Origin: an uncultured Prevotellaceae bacterium
GTDB taxonomy: Bacteria; Bacteroidota; Bacteroidia; Bacteroidales; Bacteroidaceae
Direction of reading: 5' to 3'
NCBI GenBank assembly: GCA_902792635.1
Contig: CADBAG010000002.1
Location: 126,918-190,917 of the forward strand
Length of the DNA stretch: 64,000 nucleotides
The notes below the pieces were generated by a model. It was not told the origin of the DNA. It worked only from the letters and a program-made list of their open reading frames with translations, and made no database searches. A program made the position numbers and the translations under genes. Numbering within the stretch: position 1 is the first letter of the stretch; each line of letters begins with the position of its first letter. This document shows positions 42,441-51,091 of this stretch, one piece after another.

Positions 42441-45026
42441 ATGACAGAACAGACCAACCGCGAAGGTTTAAATCGTGAGCAAGTAACAGCCTCACGCAAC
42501 AAGTATGGAGAGAATGTACTCACTCCTCCAAAGAAGGCCTCTCTTTGGAAACTCTATCTCGACAAATACCGCGATCCTATCATAGAGATTCTGCTCGTTG
42601 CAGCAGCCGTCTCGCTCGTTCTTGCCTTTGTCAACAACGACTTCATGGAGACGCTCGGTATCTTCCTCGCCATCTTCCTCGCTACAACCGTAGGTTTTTA
42701 TTTCGAGGTGGACGCTGCGAAGAAGTTCGACGTCCTCACGGCAATGAACGATGACCAGCCCGTGAAGGTGCGGCGCGATGGCAAGGTGATGGAGATTCCG
42801 CGGCGCGAGGTCGTCGTGGGAGACATCATCCTCGTGGAAGTCGGTGATGAGATTCCCGCTGATGCCCGTCTCCTCAGTGCCGTCAACCTGCAAGTAGACG
42901 AGTCGGCGCTCACGGGTGAGCCTTTGACGACGAAGAGCCTCGATGCAGAAGATAAAGGCAAGCACAGTGCCGCCTATCCCGCTAATATCATCCTCCGCTC
43001 CACGATGGTGATGAACGGACACGGTGAGGCCATCGTTGAAAAGATCGGTGACAACACGGAGATCGGCAAGGTGGCTCGTCAGTCGACGGAAGCCACGCAC
43101 ACAAAGACACCGCTCAACATTCAGCTTGGCAAGCTCGCCTCGCTCATCTCGAAGGTTGGCTTCACTGTTGCTATCGCAGCCTTTGTTATCTTCCTCGTTC
43201 ACGATATCCTGACGAACGACCTGTGGCATACAAACAACTATTTGGGTATGGCACAGGTGGTGCTCAACTATTTCATGATGGCAGTGACGCTCATCGTCAT
43301 GGCAGTGCCTGAGGGCCTGCCGATGGCTGTGAACCTCGCCTTGGCCTTGAACATGCGGCGCATGCTCAAGAGTCATAACCTCGTGCGCAAGCTCCAGGCT
43401 TCGGAGACGATGGGGGCCGTGACCGTCATCTGCACGGATAAGACGGGCACACTCACGCAGAACAAGATGCGTGTGGGCGACGTCTACCTCACGCCGGAGG
43501 TAGAGGCTGATGCCGACAAGCAGAAACTGCTCGACATCGCCATGGCGGTGAACTCCACAGCGGAGCTCGACGATGACAAGATCGTGGGCAACCCTACGGA
43601 AGGCGCCCTGCTGCTCTGGCTGAAAGACAAGGACAACGACTATCTTTCATTGCGCGCTGCCAACCCCACACTTAACCAGTTGCCGTTCTCCACGGAGCGG
43701 AAGTTCATGGCGACAGCTGCTACGGTCGATGGCCGCACGCTGACCTTCGTCAAAGGTGCGCCGGAGATCATCCTCAACCTCTGCGACTGCTGTTCTGAGA
43801 ACCGTGAGGCATGCGAGCAGGTACTGCTCGACTATCAGCATAAAGCCATGCGCACATTAGCGTTTGCCTATGGTGAAGGCGACCTCACACAGGCGCTTGC
43901 CGAAGGTAAGGCAACGAACCTCTCGCTGCAAGGTGTCTGCGCCATCAGCGACCCCGTGCGCGAGGAGGTGCCCGAGGCTGTAGAGGAATGCCGCACGGCA
44001 GGCATCCGCGTGAAGATCGTGACCGGTGACACTACTGCAACGGCTTTGGAGATCGGCCGACAGATCGGTATCAAAGGTGGCAAGGCCATCACCGGTCCCG
44101 AATGGGCAGCGCTCTCCGATGAGGATGCCTACGCGCTCTGCGAGGACATCGACGTGATGAGTCGTGCACGGCCTACGGACAAGCAGCGCCTCGTAGAGAT
44201 GCTGCAGAAGCACGGCGAGGTCGTGGCGGTGACGGGCGACGGCACCAACGATGCACCGGCGCTCAACTATGCACATGTCGGACTCTCTCTCGGCTCCGGT
44301 ACCTCCGTGGCCAAGCAGGCTTCGGATATCACGATCCTCGACGACTCCTTCTCCTCCATCGCCTCTGCCGTGATGTGGGGCCGCTCTCTCTATAAGAACA
44401 TTCAGCGGTTCCTCTTCTTCCAGCTCGTCGTCAACGTCTCAGCGTTGCTCCTCGTGCTCGGTGGCTCTATCATCGGTACAGAGATGCCGCTCACGGTGAC
44501 ACAGATCCTATGGGTCAACCTCATCATGGATACCTTCGCAGCCCTGGCACTCGCCTCACTGCCTCCATCCCACGAGGTGATGCACGACAAGCCGCGTAAG
44601 CCCTCCGACTTCATCATCACAAAGCCGATGGCGCGTGGCATCATAGGCATGGGCCTGTTCTTCTTCGCCATCATGTTCGTCTTCCTTATCTGGTGTGAGC
44701 GCCATGGTCAAGGAAGCATCATTGACGTGCATGAGCTGACGATGTTCTTCACGACCTTCGTCATGCTGCAGTTCTGGAACCTCTTCAACGCGAAGTGTCT
44801 CGGAAGCAGCTACAGTGCCTTCCGCCATTTCTGGCGTGACCGTGGCCTCATCCTCGTGCTTGTCCTGACCTTCATCGGACAGTGGATCATCGTGACCTTC
44901 GGTGGCCGTATGTTCCGCACCCTCCCACTGAGCTTCACTGAGTGGATGGCGATCACCGTGTCGACAGGCGTGCTCGTGCTCGGAGGCGGAGAGCTGTACA
45001 GGCTCTTCAAGAGAGTTAGGAGATAG
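42441..45026 (+). CDS. Calcium-translocating P-type ATPase (PMCA/SERCA type)
   Basis: An 861-residue P2-type cation pump. It shows TGE in DESALTGEP (~153-161), the TM4 ion-site motif VPEGLPMAV (~289-297), phosphorylated D333 in CTDKTGTLT and the hinge TGDGTNDAPAL, with about ten TM segments. The PEGLP motif and C-terminal layout fit Ca2+ export. The ATG at 42441 is chosen because upstream codons are in the promoter and hairpin. The last residues VRR and the stop codon are encoded by the heptamer repeat. Confidence 0.92.
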   Translation: MTEQTNREGLNREQVTASRNKYGENVLTPPKKASLWKLYLDKYRDPIIEILLVAAAVSLVLAFVNNDFMETLGIFLAIFLATTVGFYFEVDAAKKFDVLTAMNDDQPVKVRRDGKVMEIPRREVVVGDIILVEVGDEIPADARLLSAVNLQVDESALTGEPLTTKSLDAEDKGKHSAAYPANIILRSTMVMNGHGEAIVEKIGDNTEIGKVARQSTEATHTKTPLNIQLGKLASLISKVGFTVAIAAFVIFLVHDILTNDLWHTNNYLGMAQVVLNYFMMAVTLIVMAVPEGLPMAVNLALALNMRRMLKSHNLVRKLQASETMGAVTVICTDKTGTLTQNKMRVGDVYLTPEVEADADKQKLLDIAMAVNSTAELDDDKIVGNPTEGALLLWLKDKDNDYLSLRAANPTLNQLPFSTERKFMATAATVDGRTLTFVKGAPEIILNLCDCCSENREACEQVLLDYQHKAMRTLAFAYGEGDLTQALAEGKATNLSLQGVCAISDPVREEVPEAVEECRTAGIRVKIVTGDTTATALEIGRQIGIKGGKAITGPEWAALSDEDAYALCEDIDVMSRARPTDKQRLVEMLQKHGEVVAVTGDGTNDAPALNYAHVGLSLGSGTSVAKQASDITILDDSFSSIASAVMWGRSLYKNIQRFLFFQLVVNVSALLLVLGGSIIGTEMPLTVTQILWVNLIMDTFAALALASLPPSHEVMHDKPRKPSDFIITKPMARGIIGMGLFFFAIMFVFLIWCERHGQGSIIDVHELTMFFTTFVMLQFWNLFNAKCLGSSYSAFRHFWRDRGLILVLVLTFIGQWIIVTFGGRMFRTLPLSFTEWMAITVSTGVLVLGGGELYRLFKRVRR

Positions 45027-45086
45027 GAGATAGGAGTTAGGAGTTAGGAGATAGGAGTTAGGAGATAGGAGTTAGGAGTTAGGAGT
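45014..45086. repeat. TAACTCC-type heptamer array after the P-type ATPase
   Basis: About ten GGAGTTA/GGAGATA units starting within the last codons of the ATPase gene (AGAGTTAGGAG supplies VR-R-stop) and continuing 60 bp downstream. Confidence 0.9.
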
Positions 45087-45116
45087 TGCATGTTGATAGT
45101 TACCTGCAGTTCTGTG

Positions 45117-45136
45117 CGACGCCCTTTAGGGCGTCG
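45117..45136 (+). terminator. Hairpin between P-type ATPase and ribF
   Basis: CGACGCCC (45117-45124) pairs perfectly with GGGCGTCG (45129-45136) over a TTTA loop and is followed by TTTA. Stable stem but short U-run; probably terminates the ATPase transcript before ribF. Confidence 0.6.
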
Positions 45137-45165
45137 TTTAGCCCCTCACAAAAGGAAAACGATCA

Positions 45166-46110
45166 ATGATGGATAACGATATCTTTAAGACATTGAACGA
45201 CGACCTCCGCCCATGTGTGGCGACGATCGGATTCTTCGACGGCGTGCACCGCGGCCATCAGTTTCTGATAGCCAACGTCATGGAGGAGGCACGCAAGGCG
45301 GGGCTGCAGTCCTTGGTGATCACCTTTGACCGCCATCCGCGGCAGGTGCTCAGTCAGAACTATCAGCCACGACTGCTGACAACGCTCGAACGCAAGCTGC
45401 AACTGCTCTCGCTCACAGGCGTGGACAACGTGGCGGTGCTCCACTTCACGAAGGACATGGCAGCACTCTCCGCCCGCGACTTCATGCAGCAGATCCTCCA
45501 CGACAAGCTCTATGTGCGCGAGCTCATCATCGGCTACGACAACCGCTTCGGACACAACCGTGCCGAAGGCTTCGAGGACTATGTGGGCTACGGCAAGGAG
45601 ATGGGCATCAAGGTCATGCAGTCCACCCCTTTCTCCGTAGGTAACATCAAGGTCAGCTCCTCCCTCACCCGCTCCTTCTTGGAGGGTGGCGAGGTTGAGA
45701 TGGCGGCGCGCTGCCTCGGACGGCCTTATGAGCTCTCGGGTACCGTCGTCAAAGGCTTTCAGCAAGGCCGCAAGCTTGGCTTCCCCACAGCGAACCTCGA
45801 TACGGGCGACAGCATGCTGCTCATCCCCAAAGGTGGCGTCTATGCCGTCAAGGCTTCGGTAGACGATCATCAGCGGCTCATGCCGGCAATGATGGATATC
45901 GGTACGCGGCCGACCTACGGCGGCACGAAGCTATCCCTCGAGACCAACATCTTCAACTTCCACGGCTGTCTCTATGGCAAGCCCCTCAGCGTTCAGTTCA
46001 TCAAACGCATTCGAGACGACATAAAGTTCGATTCCATCGAAGCCCTCGCCGACCAGATACAGAAGGACAAAGAAGTGATCACAAAGATATTCGGAGCATC
46101 CGATAAATAA
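45166..46110 (+). CDS. ribF: Bifunctional riboflavin kinase / FAD synthetase
   Basis: A 314-residue enzyme making FMN and FAD. The N-terminal FAD synthetase has GFFDGVHRGHQFL (~19-31, the nucleotidyltransferase HxGH-like motif) and SSSLTRSFLEGG. The C-terminal flavokinase has KLGFPTANLD and GVYAVKA, then GTRPTYGG. The start may be the first or the second ATG (45166 or 45169). Confidence 0.95.
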   Translation: MMDNDIFKTLNDDLRPCVATIGFFDGVHRGHQFLIANVMEEARKAGLQSLVITFDRHPRQVLSQNYQPRLLTTLERKLQLLSLTGVDNVAVLHFTKDMAALSARDFMQQILHDKLYVRELIIGYDNRFGHNRAEGFEDYVGYGKEMGIKVMQSTPFSVGNIKVSSSLTRSFLEGGEVEMAARCLGRPYELSGTVVKGFQQGRKLGFPTANLDTGDSMLLIPKGGVYAVKASVDDHQRLMPAMMDIGTRPTYGGTKLSLETNIFNFHGCLYGKPLSVQFIKRIRDDIKFDSIEALADQIQKDKEVITKIFGASDK

Positions 46111-46132
46111 TCAACACAAGATTTTTTCTCCT

Positions 46133-46213
46133 CCGTAGGGGCGGCCCTTGTGGCCGTCCTAACCCAGCGCAGACATGCCAACAATAGGACGGCCACAAGG
46201 GCCGCCCCTACGG
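46133..46213. repeat. Perfect 29-bp inverted repeat of the GGCCGCC family
   Basis: Arms 46133-46161 and 46185-46213 are perfectly complementary over 29 bp (CCGTAGGGGCGGCCCTTGTG...), with a 23-nt loop. It fills the gap between ribF and the CPBP gene. A single arm with its own internal palindrome recurs at 47047-47072. It could end the ribF transcript, but no U-run follows; it also resembles a small mobile palindrome. Confidence 0.85.
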
Positions 46214-46244
46214 TGAAAGAAAGCATAACATAATATTATATACC

Positions 46245-47021
46245 ATGAACAAGACCTTAAAAGATATTCTCGACATCCTGTGGTATGTCGTTGTCTTCTT
46301 TCTACTGCAGTTAGTGTTTGGTGCCATCCTCGGAGCCTTTAAACTCTCTTTAGGCACCTCGACCATCATTACGACGGTACTCAGCAGTGCCGTTACAATC
46401 TTCGTCTTCCTCAAACTGAAGTGGACACCGGTGTCGCGCTCGTGGATGCAGACGCGCCCCTGGATGGTTTTCGCATGGGCCTTTCTCCTCTCCCTCGGCT
46501 CTATCCTCCCCTCAGAGCGCTTGGTAGAACTGCTTCAGATGGAGATGCCCGAACAAGTAGCAAAGATGTTTGAGGAAGTGATGAAGAAGCCGTTAGGATA
46601 TGTCGTCATCGGCATCCTCGCACCCTTCGCTGAAGAGGTTGTTTTCCGCGGTGCTATTTTGCGCAAGCTCCTCGGCATGATGGAAGAGAAATGGCACTGG
46701 GTGGCTATCGCAATCTCTGCAGCTATCTTCGGCTTCGTCCATCTCAATGTGCCACAAGGCATCCACGCCTTCCTCATCGGCCTGCTTCTCGGCTGGATGT
46801 ATTACCGCACGCGCTCCATCCTCCCCGGCATTCTCTTCCATTGGGTGAACAACAGTGTGGCATTCATCATGTTCAACATCATGCCGCAGATGGCCGACGG
46901 CAAGCTCATCGACCTCTTCCACGGCAACTCCCGCATGGTAACCCTCTCCGTCATCTTCTCCTTCTTCATCCTCATCCCCAGCATCTATCAGCTCAACGTG
47001 TGGATGAAGCGGGCAAAGTAA
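46245..47021 (+). CDS. CPBP-family intramembrane glutamic protease
   Basis: A 258-residue integral membrane protein with about seven or eight TM segments. It has the three CPBP/Abi motifs: EEVVFR (E130, E131, R135), FGFVHLN (H166) and ILFHWVNNS (H199). Family members process lipid-modified or prenylated proteins or act in immunity and maturation functions. The target is unknown. It stands alone between two GGCCGCC palindromes. Confidence 0.92.
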   Translation: MNKTLKDILDILWYVVVFFLLQLVFGAILGAFKLSLGTSTIITTVLSSAVTIFVFLKLKWTPVSRSWMQTRPWMVFAWAFLLSLGSILPSERLVELLQMEMPEQVAKMFEEVMKKPLGYVVIGILAPFAEEVVFRGAILRKLLGMMEEKWHWVAIAISAAIFGFVHLNVPQGIHAFLIGLLLGWMYYRTRSILPGILFHWVNNSVAFIMFNIMPQMADGKLIDLFHGNSRMVTLSVIFSFFILIPSIYQLNVWMKRAK

Positions 47022-47047
47022 AATAATATGGGTTGATAAACACAATA

Positions 47048-47068
47048 GGGCGGCCACCAGGGCCGCCC
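47048..47068. terminator. GC hairpin between convergent CPBP and ferritin genes
   Basis: GGGCGGCC (47048-47055) pairs with GGCCGCCC (47061-47068), 5-nt loop, in the 73-bp gap between convergent genes. It shares its sequence with the 46133-46213 arms. It probably stops both transcripts, although U-runs are poor. Confidence 0.55.
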
Positions 47069-47094
47069 CTACGAAAGACCGATAAAATATACGA

Positions 47095-47622
47095 TTACGC
47101 ACCAGCCTTTGCTGCAAGCGGAGCAGCCTGCGTATAGACACGCGTAGCAAGATCCTTGTCAAGCGTATAGAGGCCATAGCCGTTGCCGTTGATCATCTTC
47201 AGGTTGTCGATGATGTTCTTGGCATTCTCCTCTTCCTCGACCTGCTCGTCAATGAACCACTTCAGCATGCTCTGTGTGGCAAAGTCCTTCTCCTCCGTGG
47301 CAAGAGCATAGAGATCGTTGATGAGTGATGTCACCTTCTGCTCGTGAGCTAAGGCATTCTCAAAGAGGTCGAGCGGCGACTTCCACTCTGTCGGTACACC
47401 CTCGATAGGTTTCAGCATCACGCGGCCATCGCGCTGGATGACATAGTTGAAGAAAATCTTCATGTGATCCGTCTCCTCCTGATACTGGATATCAAACCAG
47501 TGACCGACACCCGGCATGTTGTTGGCACTTGCCCAAGCGGACATAGAGAGATAAAGATAAGCTGACCACATCTCAGCATTGATCTGGGCGTTGATAGCGT
47601 CCTCTACTTTCTTGTTCAACAT
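47095..47622 (-). CDS. ftnA: Ferritin
   Basis: A 175-residue non-haem ferritin that stores iron in a 24-mer. The four-helix bundle has ferroxidase ligands in INAEMWSAYLYL (E17), YQEETDHM (E50 and H53 region), ALAHEQKV (E94) and FIDEQVEEEE. The C-terminal extension TRVYTQAAPLAAKAGA is alanine-rich. It has its own promoter with both elements intact and is monocistronic. Confidence 0.95.
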   Translation of the reverse strand: MLNKKVEDAINAQINAEMWSAYLYLSMSAWASANNMPGVGHWFDIQYQEETDHMKIFFNYVIQRDGRVMLKPIEGVPTEWKSPLDLFENALAHEQKVTSLINDLYALATEEKDFATQSMLKWFIDEQVEEEENAKNIIDNLKMINGNGYGLYTLDKDLATRVYTQAAPLAAKAGA

Positions 47623-47677
47623 AATAGTATAGTTTTAAACGTTATATAGTCTTTCAAGTGAAGGTATCATTCGATTG

Positions 47678-47708
47678 CAAAGATAAGAAAAAACTTAATG
47701 CGTGCAAA
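47678..47708 (-). promoter_or_regulatory. Ferritin promoter
   Basis: TTTG (47705-47708), 19-bp spacer, TATCTTTG (47678-47685) on the minus strand. Leader about 50 nt. I see no clear Fur-like palindrome overlapping it. Confidence 0.75.
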
Positions 47709-47803
47709 GACTTATAATAATATTTTGCACACCTTTTGCCAATTATTAAACTTACATACTAATAGACAATCATGCACAATATTATCAATTATTGTAACGC
47801 AAA

Positions 47804-47835
47804 TTTGCAAATATGATTCCTTTTGTTTAACTTTG
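47804..47835 (+). promoter_or_regulatory. Promoter of the second susC-susD operon
   Basis: TTTG (47804-47807), 20-bp spacer, TAACTTTG (47828-47835). The transcript would have a leader of roughly 205-210 nt before susC at 48050. Apart from this promoter and the ferritin promoter, nothing else is recognised in the 427-bp gap; a TAATTTTG at 47987-47994 could be a second, weaker -7 box. Confidence 0.75.
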
Positions 47836-48049
47836 TCGTGTTATAATTGAATACTAAAGCACAAGTTGACAAATGGAAAACTTATTCTGACATTCTGAAC
47901 ATTGCTTGTTGTCGGTATGAAAATATAGGCATTACGAATGACACGACACTTTCATGCTAATGTATTCGAAATGAAATATCGTGTTTATAATTTTGCAAGC
48001 AAATTTATAAGGCTAAAATAGATTGTTAGGATAATAATCATTAATTGAA

Positions 48050-51049
48050 ATGCTAAGAAAGAAAAGAAGTAGCATGAAGGTAGCCAGCCGCAGTTTGCTG
48101 GCTGCTTTGTTCTTCATGACGGGCACAATGGCATTCGCAGAGAATAGCATCACCGGCACCGTGAAGGATGCCAATGGTAACCCCCTGCCGGGTGTCGTAG
48201 TGAAAGTGGAAGGCACGAAAAATGCCACTGTGACGGACGGCAACGGCCGTTACTCAGTAGATGCGACACCTTCGCAGCGCCTTGAGTTCTCCTACCTCGG
48301 CTTCGTCAGTCAGACACTCAATGCCTCGCAGAGCAACCAGGTAGTGATGAAAGAGGATAACAAAACGCTCGGCGAGGTCGTGGTTGTCGGTTACGGCACG
48401 ATGCGGCGTAAGGATGTCACCAGTTCCATCACGACGCTCAAGCAGGAAGACCTCAACCTCGGTGTCGTCACAACGCCTGGCGAACTGCTGCAAGGCAAGG
48501 TACCCGGACTCGTAGTCACCACTACCGCTAACCCAAACGGTGAACCCTCTATCACGCTTCGCGGTGCCTCTACCCTTCGCACAGGCGAGGCCATGCAACC
48601 TTATTATATTGTAGACGGCGTGCCGGGTGTGGACCTCTCACTCGTCTCTCCCGATGACATCGAGAGCATCGATGTGCTGCGCGACGCTACGGCAACCGCC
48701 ATTTACGGTTCGAAAGCTGCCAACGGTGTGATCATCGTCACCACAAAGAAAGGCAGCAAAGATGCTGCTCATATCGGCTACCGCGGCTACCTCGCCGTGG
48801 AGAATGTGTCGAAGGATGTAGACCTTGCTACTGCCGATGACCTGCGCAACTATGCCAAGGAAAACAACTTCACACTCCCCGACGACCAGGGCGCTAATAC
48901 CGACTGGCAGAAAGAGGTGGAGCGCACGGGCATCAGCCACAACCACAACCTCTCTGTGAGTGGTGGCACCGACAAGTCGAACTACAACATCAGCCTCAAC
49001 TACATGAACCGTGAGGGTGTGCTCAAGTCGACCGACATGAACCGCCTCACAGCGCGTGCTTTAGCTCAGTCGAAGGTGCTCCACGACCGCCTGAACCTCG
49101 CCCTCGGCGTAAACTACAGCCGTACGGAGAACAACGATGTGCCGAGCAGCAGTGAGCGTGGCATGGCCGTGGCCGACGCCATGATCTACTATTCTCCGCT
49201 CCAGCCGGTGAAGAATGCTGACGGCACCTGGTTCAGTTCCTCCAGTGTCACCAACTACTACAACCCTGTGTCGATGATCCATGAGGACGAGATGAACTAC
49301 GTGAAGAAGCGCGTGCAGATCACCGGTAAGGCAGACCTCAATATTACGAAAGGCCTCACCTGGACCGCACAGTTCTCTTATTCAGACAAGCAGAATACGA
49401 CCTCTATCTACCACTCCACACAGTCGCAGATCGTCAAGACCAACGGTGAGGCCAACCGCAGCACTTACTTCAGCAACAAGAAAGTGTTTGAGACCTACGG
49501 CAACTATCAGACGACCATCAATGACCTGCACCGTCTCGGATTCATGGCTGGTTACTCTTGGGAGGAGTCGAACCGCAACGATGGCTTCGGTGTAACCGTG
49601 AAGGACTTCTACAACGATGCCCTGAAATACTACGACCTCACGTATGCCAACAAGATCGATGGTATCGATGCCGTGGAGAGCGGACACCTCTCAACACTGA
49701 GAATGATTTCTTTCTACGGCCGTGCCAACTACTCTTTCGCTGACAAGTATAACATCCAGGCAACGATTCGCCGTGATGGTTCCTCAGCCTTCGGTAAAGA
49801 TAACCGTTGGGCTACCTTCCCATCAGTGAGCGCCTCCTGGCGCCTTAGCGAGGAGAGCTTCATCAAGAAGCTCAACGTCTTCGATAATCTCTCGCTCCAT
49901 GCCGGCTACGGTGTCAGTGGTAACTCCTTAGGCTTCGATGCCTTCACAGCCATCAAGACCTATGCTGCCTCTGGCTGGTATCCGAACACGGATGCCAATG
50001 GCACGACGACAAACATGCACACCATCGGTGCAACAAACAACGCTAACCCTGACCTGAAATGGGAGCGCACGGGTATGTTCAATATCGGTCTCGACTTCGG
50101 CTTCTTCGGCGGAAGACTCTCGGGTACCGTCGAATATTACGACAAGCGCACCTCTGACCTTATCTATTACTACCCAGTATCCACCGACCGCTATGAGTTC
50201 GCCACAATGACAGCCAACGTCGGTGATATCAGCAATAAGGGTGTTGAGCTCAGCATCAATGCCATCCCCGTTGTGAACAAGAACTTCAAATGGTCCACGA
50301 GTCTGAACCTCTCCCACAACCGCAACCGCGTGGAGAAGCTCTCCAACCAGGCTTTCTCCGTCGACTATATTGACGAAGCCGACTGCAGCATCACGGGTAA
50401 CACGGGTGTCTACACGCAGCGTATCATGGAAGGCTGTCCCATCGGTCAGTTCTATACCTACGAGTGGGCTGGCTACAACGACAAGGGCGTCAGTCAGTTC
50501 TATGTCCACGACGCCACGACAGGCGAGCGCACCGGCGAGGTGACGACGAAGCCTCAGGACAAGGACCGCACAAAGACCGGCAGCGCACAGCCTAAGCTGA
50601 CCTATGGATGGAACAACACGCTGAACTATAAGAAATGGAGCATGAATGTCTTCTTCCAGGGTGTCCTCGGCAACAAGATCTTCGACGCTATTCGCGCTCA
50701 GGGCAACTGCGTGAGCCTTATCGCACAGGGTAAGAACGTATTCAAGGAGTGCCTCACCGACCAGAAATACGGCGACGTGAACGCACAGACACCTTCTGAC
50801 CGCTGGATCGAGGACGGCAGCTACCTGCGCCTCTCTACCCTCACACTCGCCTACGACTTCGGTAAGATCGGCGACTGGGTGAGCGGGCTCTCTGTCTACG
50901 CTACTTGCAACAATGTGTTCACCATCACCGGCTTCAAGGGTATCGATCCTGAGGTTGACCTCGGTGGACTGACTCCGGGCGTGCAGTGGCGCAACAGTTA
51001 TTATCCTCATACACGCACCATCATGTTAGGTGTGAAAGTAAACTTTTAA
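48050..51049 (+). CDS. SusC/RagA-family TonB-linked outer-membrane transporter
   Basis: A 999-residue TonB-dependent transporter. Residues 1-~34 are the signal peptide (n-region MLRKKRSSMK, ending AFA); the ATG at 48074 is an alternative start. A carboxypeptidase-regulatory-like domain covers ~36-110 (ITGTVKDANGNPLPGVVV). LGEVVVVGYGTMRRKDVTSS leads into the plug, with IYGSKAANGVIIVTTKKG as a conserved plug stretch. A 22-strand barrel ends in LGVKVNF. It pairs with the susD 43 bp downstream. No degradative enzyme or regulator accompanies the pair, so the substrate is open. Confidence 0.95.
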   Translation: MLRKKRSSMKVASRSLLAALFFMTGTMAFAENSITGTVKDANGNPLPGVVVKVEGTKNATVTDGNGRYSVDATPSQRLEFSYLGFVSQTLNASQSNQVVMKEDNKTLGEVVVVGYGTMRRKDVTSSITTLKQEDLNLGVVTTPGELLQGKVPGLVVTTTANPNGEPSITLRGASTLRTGEAMQPYYIVDGVPGVDLSLVSPDDIESIDVLRDATATAIYGSKAANGVIIVTTKKGSKDAAHIGYRGYLAVENVSKDVDLATADDLRNYAKENNFTLPDDQGANTDWQKEVERTGISHNHNLSVSGGTDKSNYNISLNYMNREGVLKSTDMNRLTARALAQSKVLHDRLNLALGVNYSRTENNDVPSSSERGMAVADAMIYYSPLQPVKNADGTWFSSSSVTNYYNPVSMIHEDEMNYVKKRVQITGKADLNITKGLTWTAQFSYSDKQNTTSIYHSTQSQIVKTNGEANRSTYFSNKKVFETYGNYQTTINDLHRLGFMAGYSWEESNRNDGFGVTVKDFYNDALKYYDLTYANKIDGIDAVESGHLSTLRMISFYGRANYSFADKYNIQATIRRDGSSAFGKDNRWATFPSVSASWRLSEESFIKKLNVFDNLSLHAGYGVSGNSLGFDAFTAIKTYAASGWYPNTDANGTTTNMHTIGATNNANPDLKWERTGMFNIGLDFGFFGGRLSGTVEYYDKRTSDLIYYYPVSTDRYEFATMTANVGDISNKGVELSINAIPVVNKNFKWSTSLNLSHNRNRVEKLSNQAFSVDYIDEADCSITGNTGVYTQRIMEGCPIGQFYTYEWAGYNDKGVSQFYVHDATTGERTGEVTTKPQDKDRTKTGSAQPKLTYGWNNTLNYKKWSMNVFFQGVLGNKIFDAIRAQGNCVSLIAQGKNVFKECLTDQKYGDVNAQTPSDRWIEDGSYLRLSTLTLAYDFGKIGDWVSGLSVYATCNNVFTITGFKGIDPEVDLGGLTPGVQWRNSYYPHTRTIMLGVKVNF

Positions 51050-51090
51050 GTTTGTGAGTTTGTAAGTTTATAAGTTCTTAAGTTTGTAAG
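51048..51090. repeat. AGTTTRTA-type octamer repeats between susC and susD
   Basis: Five units (AGTTTGTG, AGTTTGTA, AGTTTATA, AGTTCTTA, AGTTTGTA) occupy the entire 42-bp gap, from the susC stop codon to the susD ATG. Same family as 12486-12671. Confidence 0.8.
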
Positions 51091-51091
51091 A

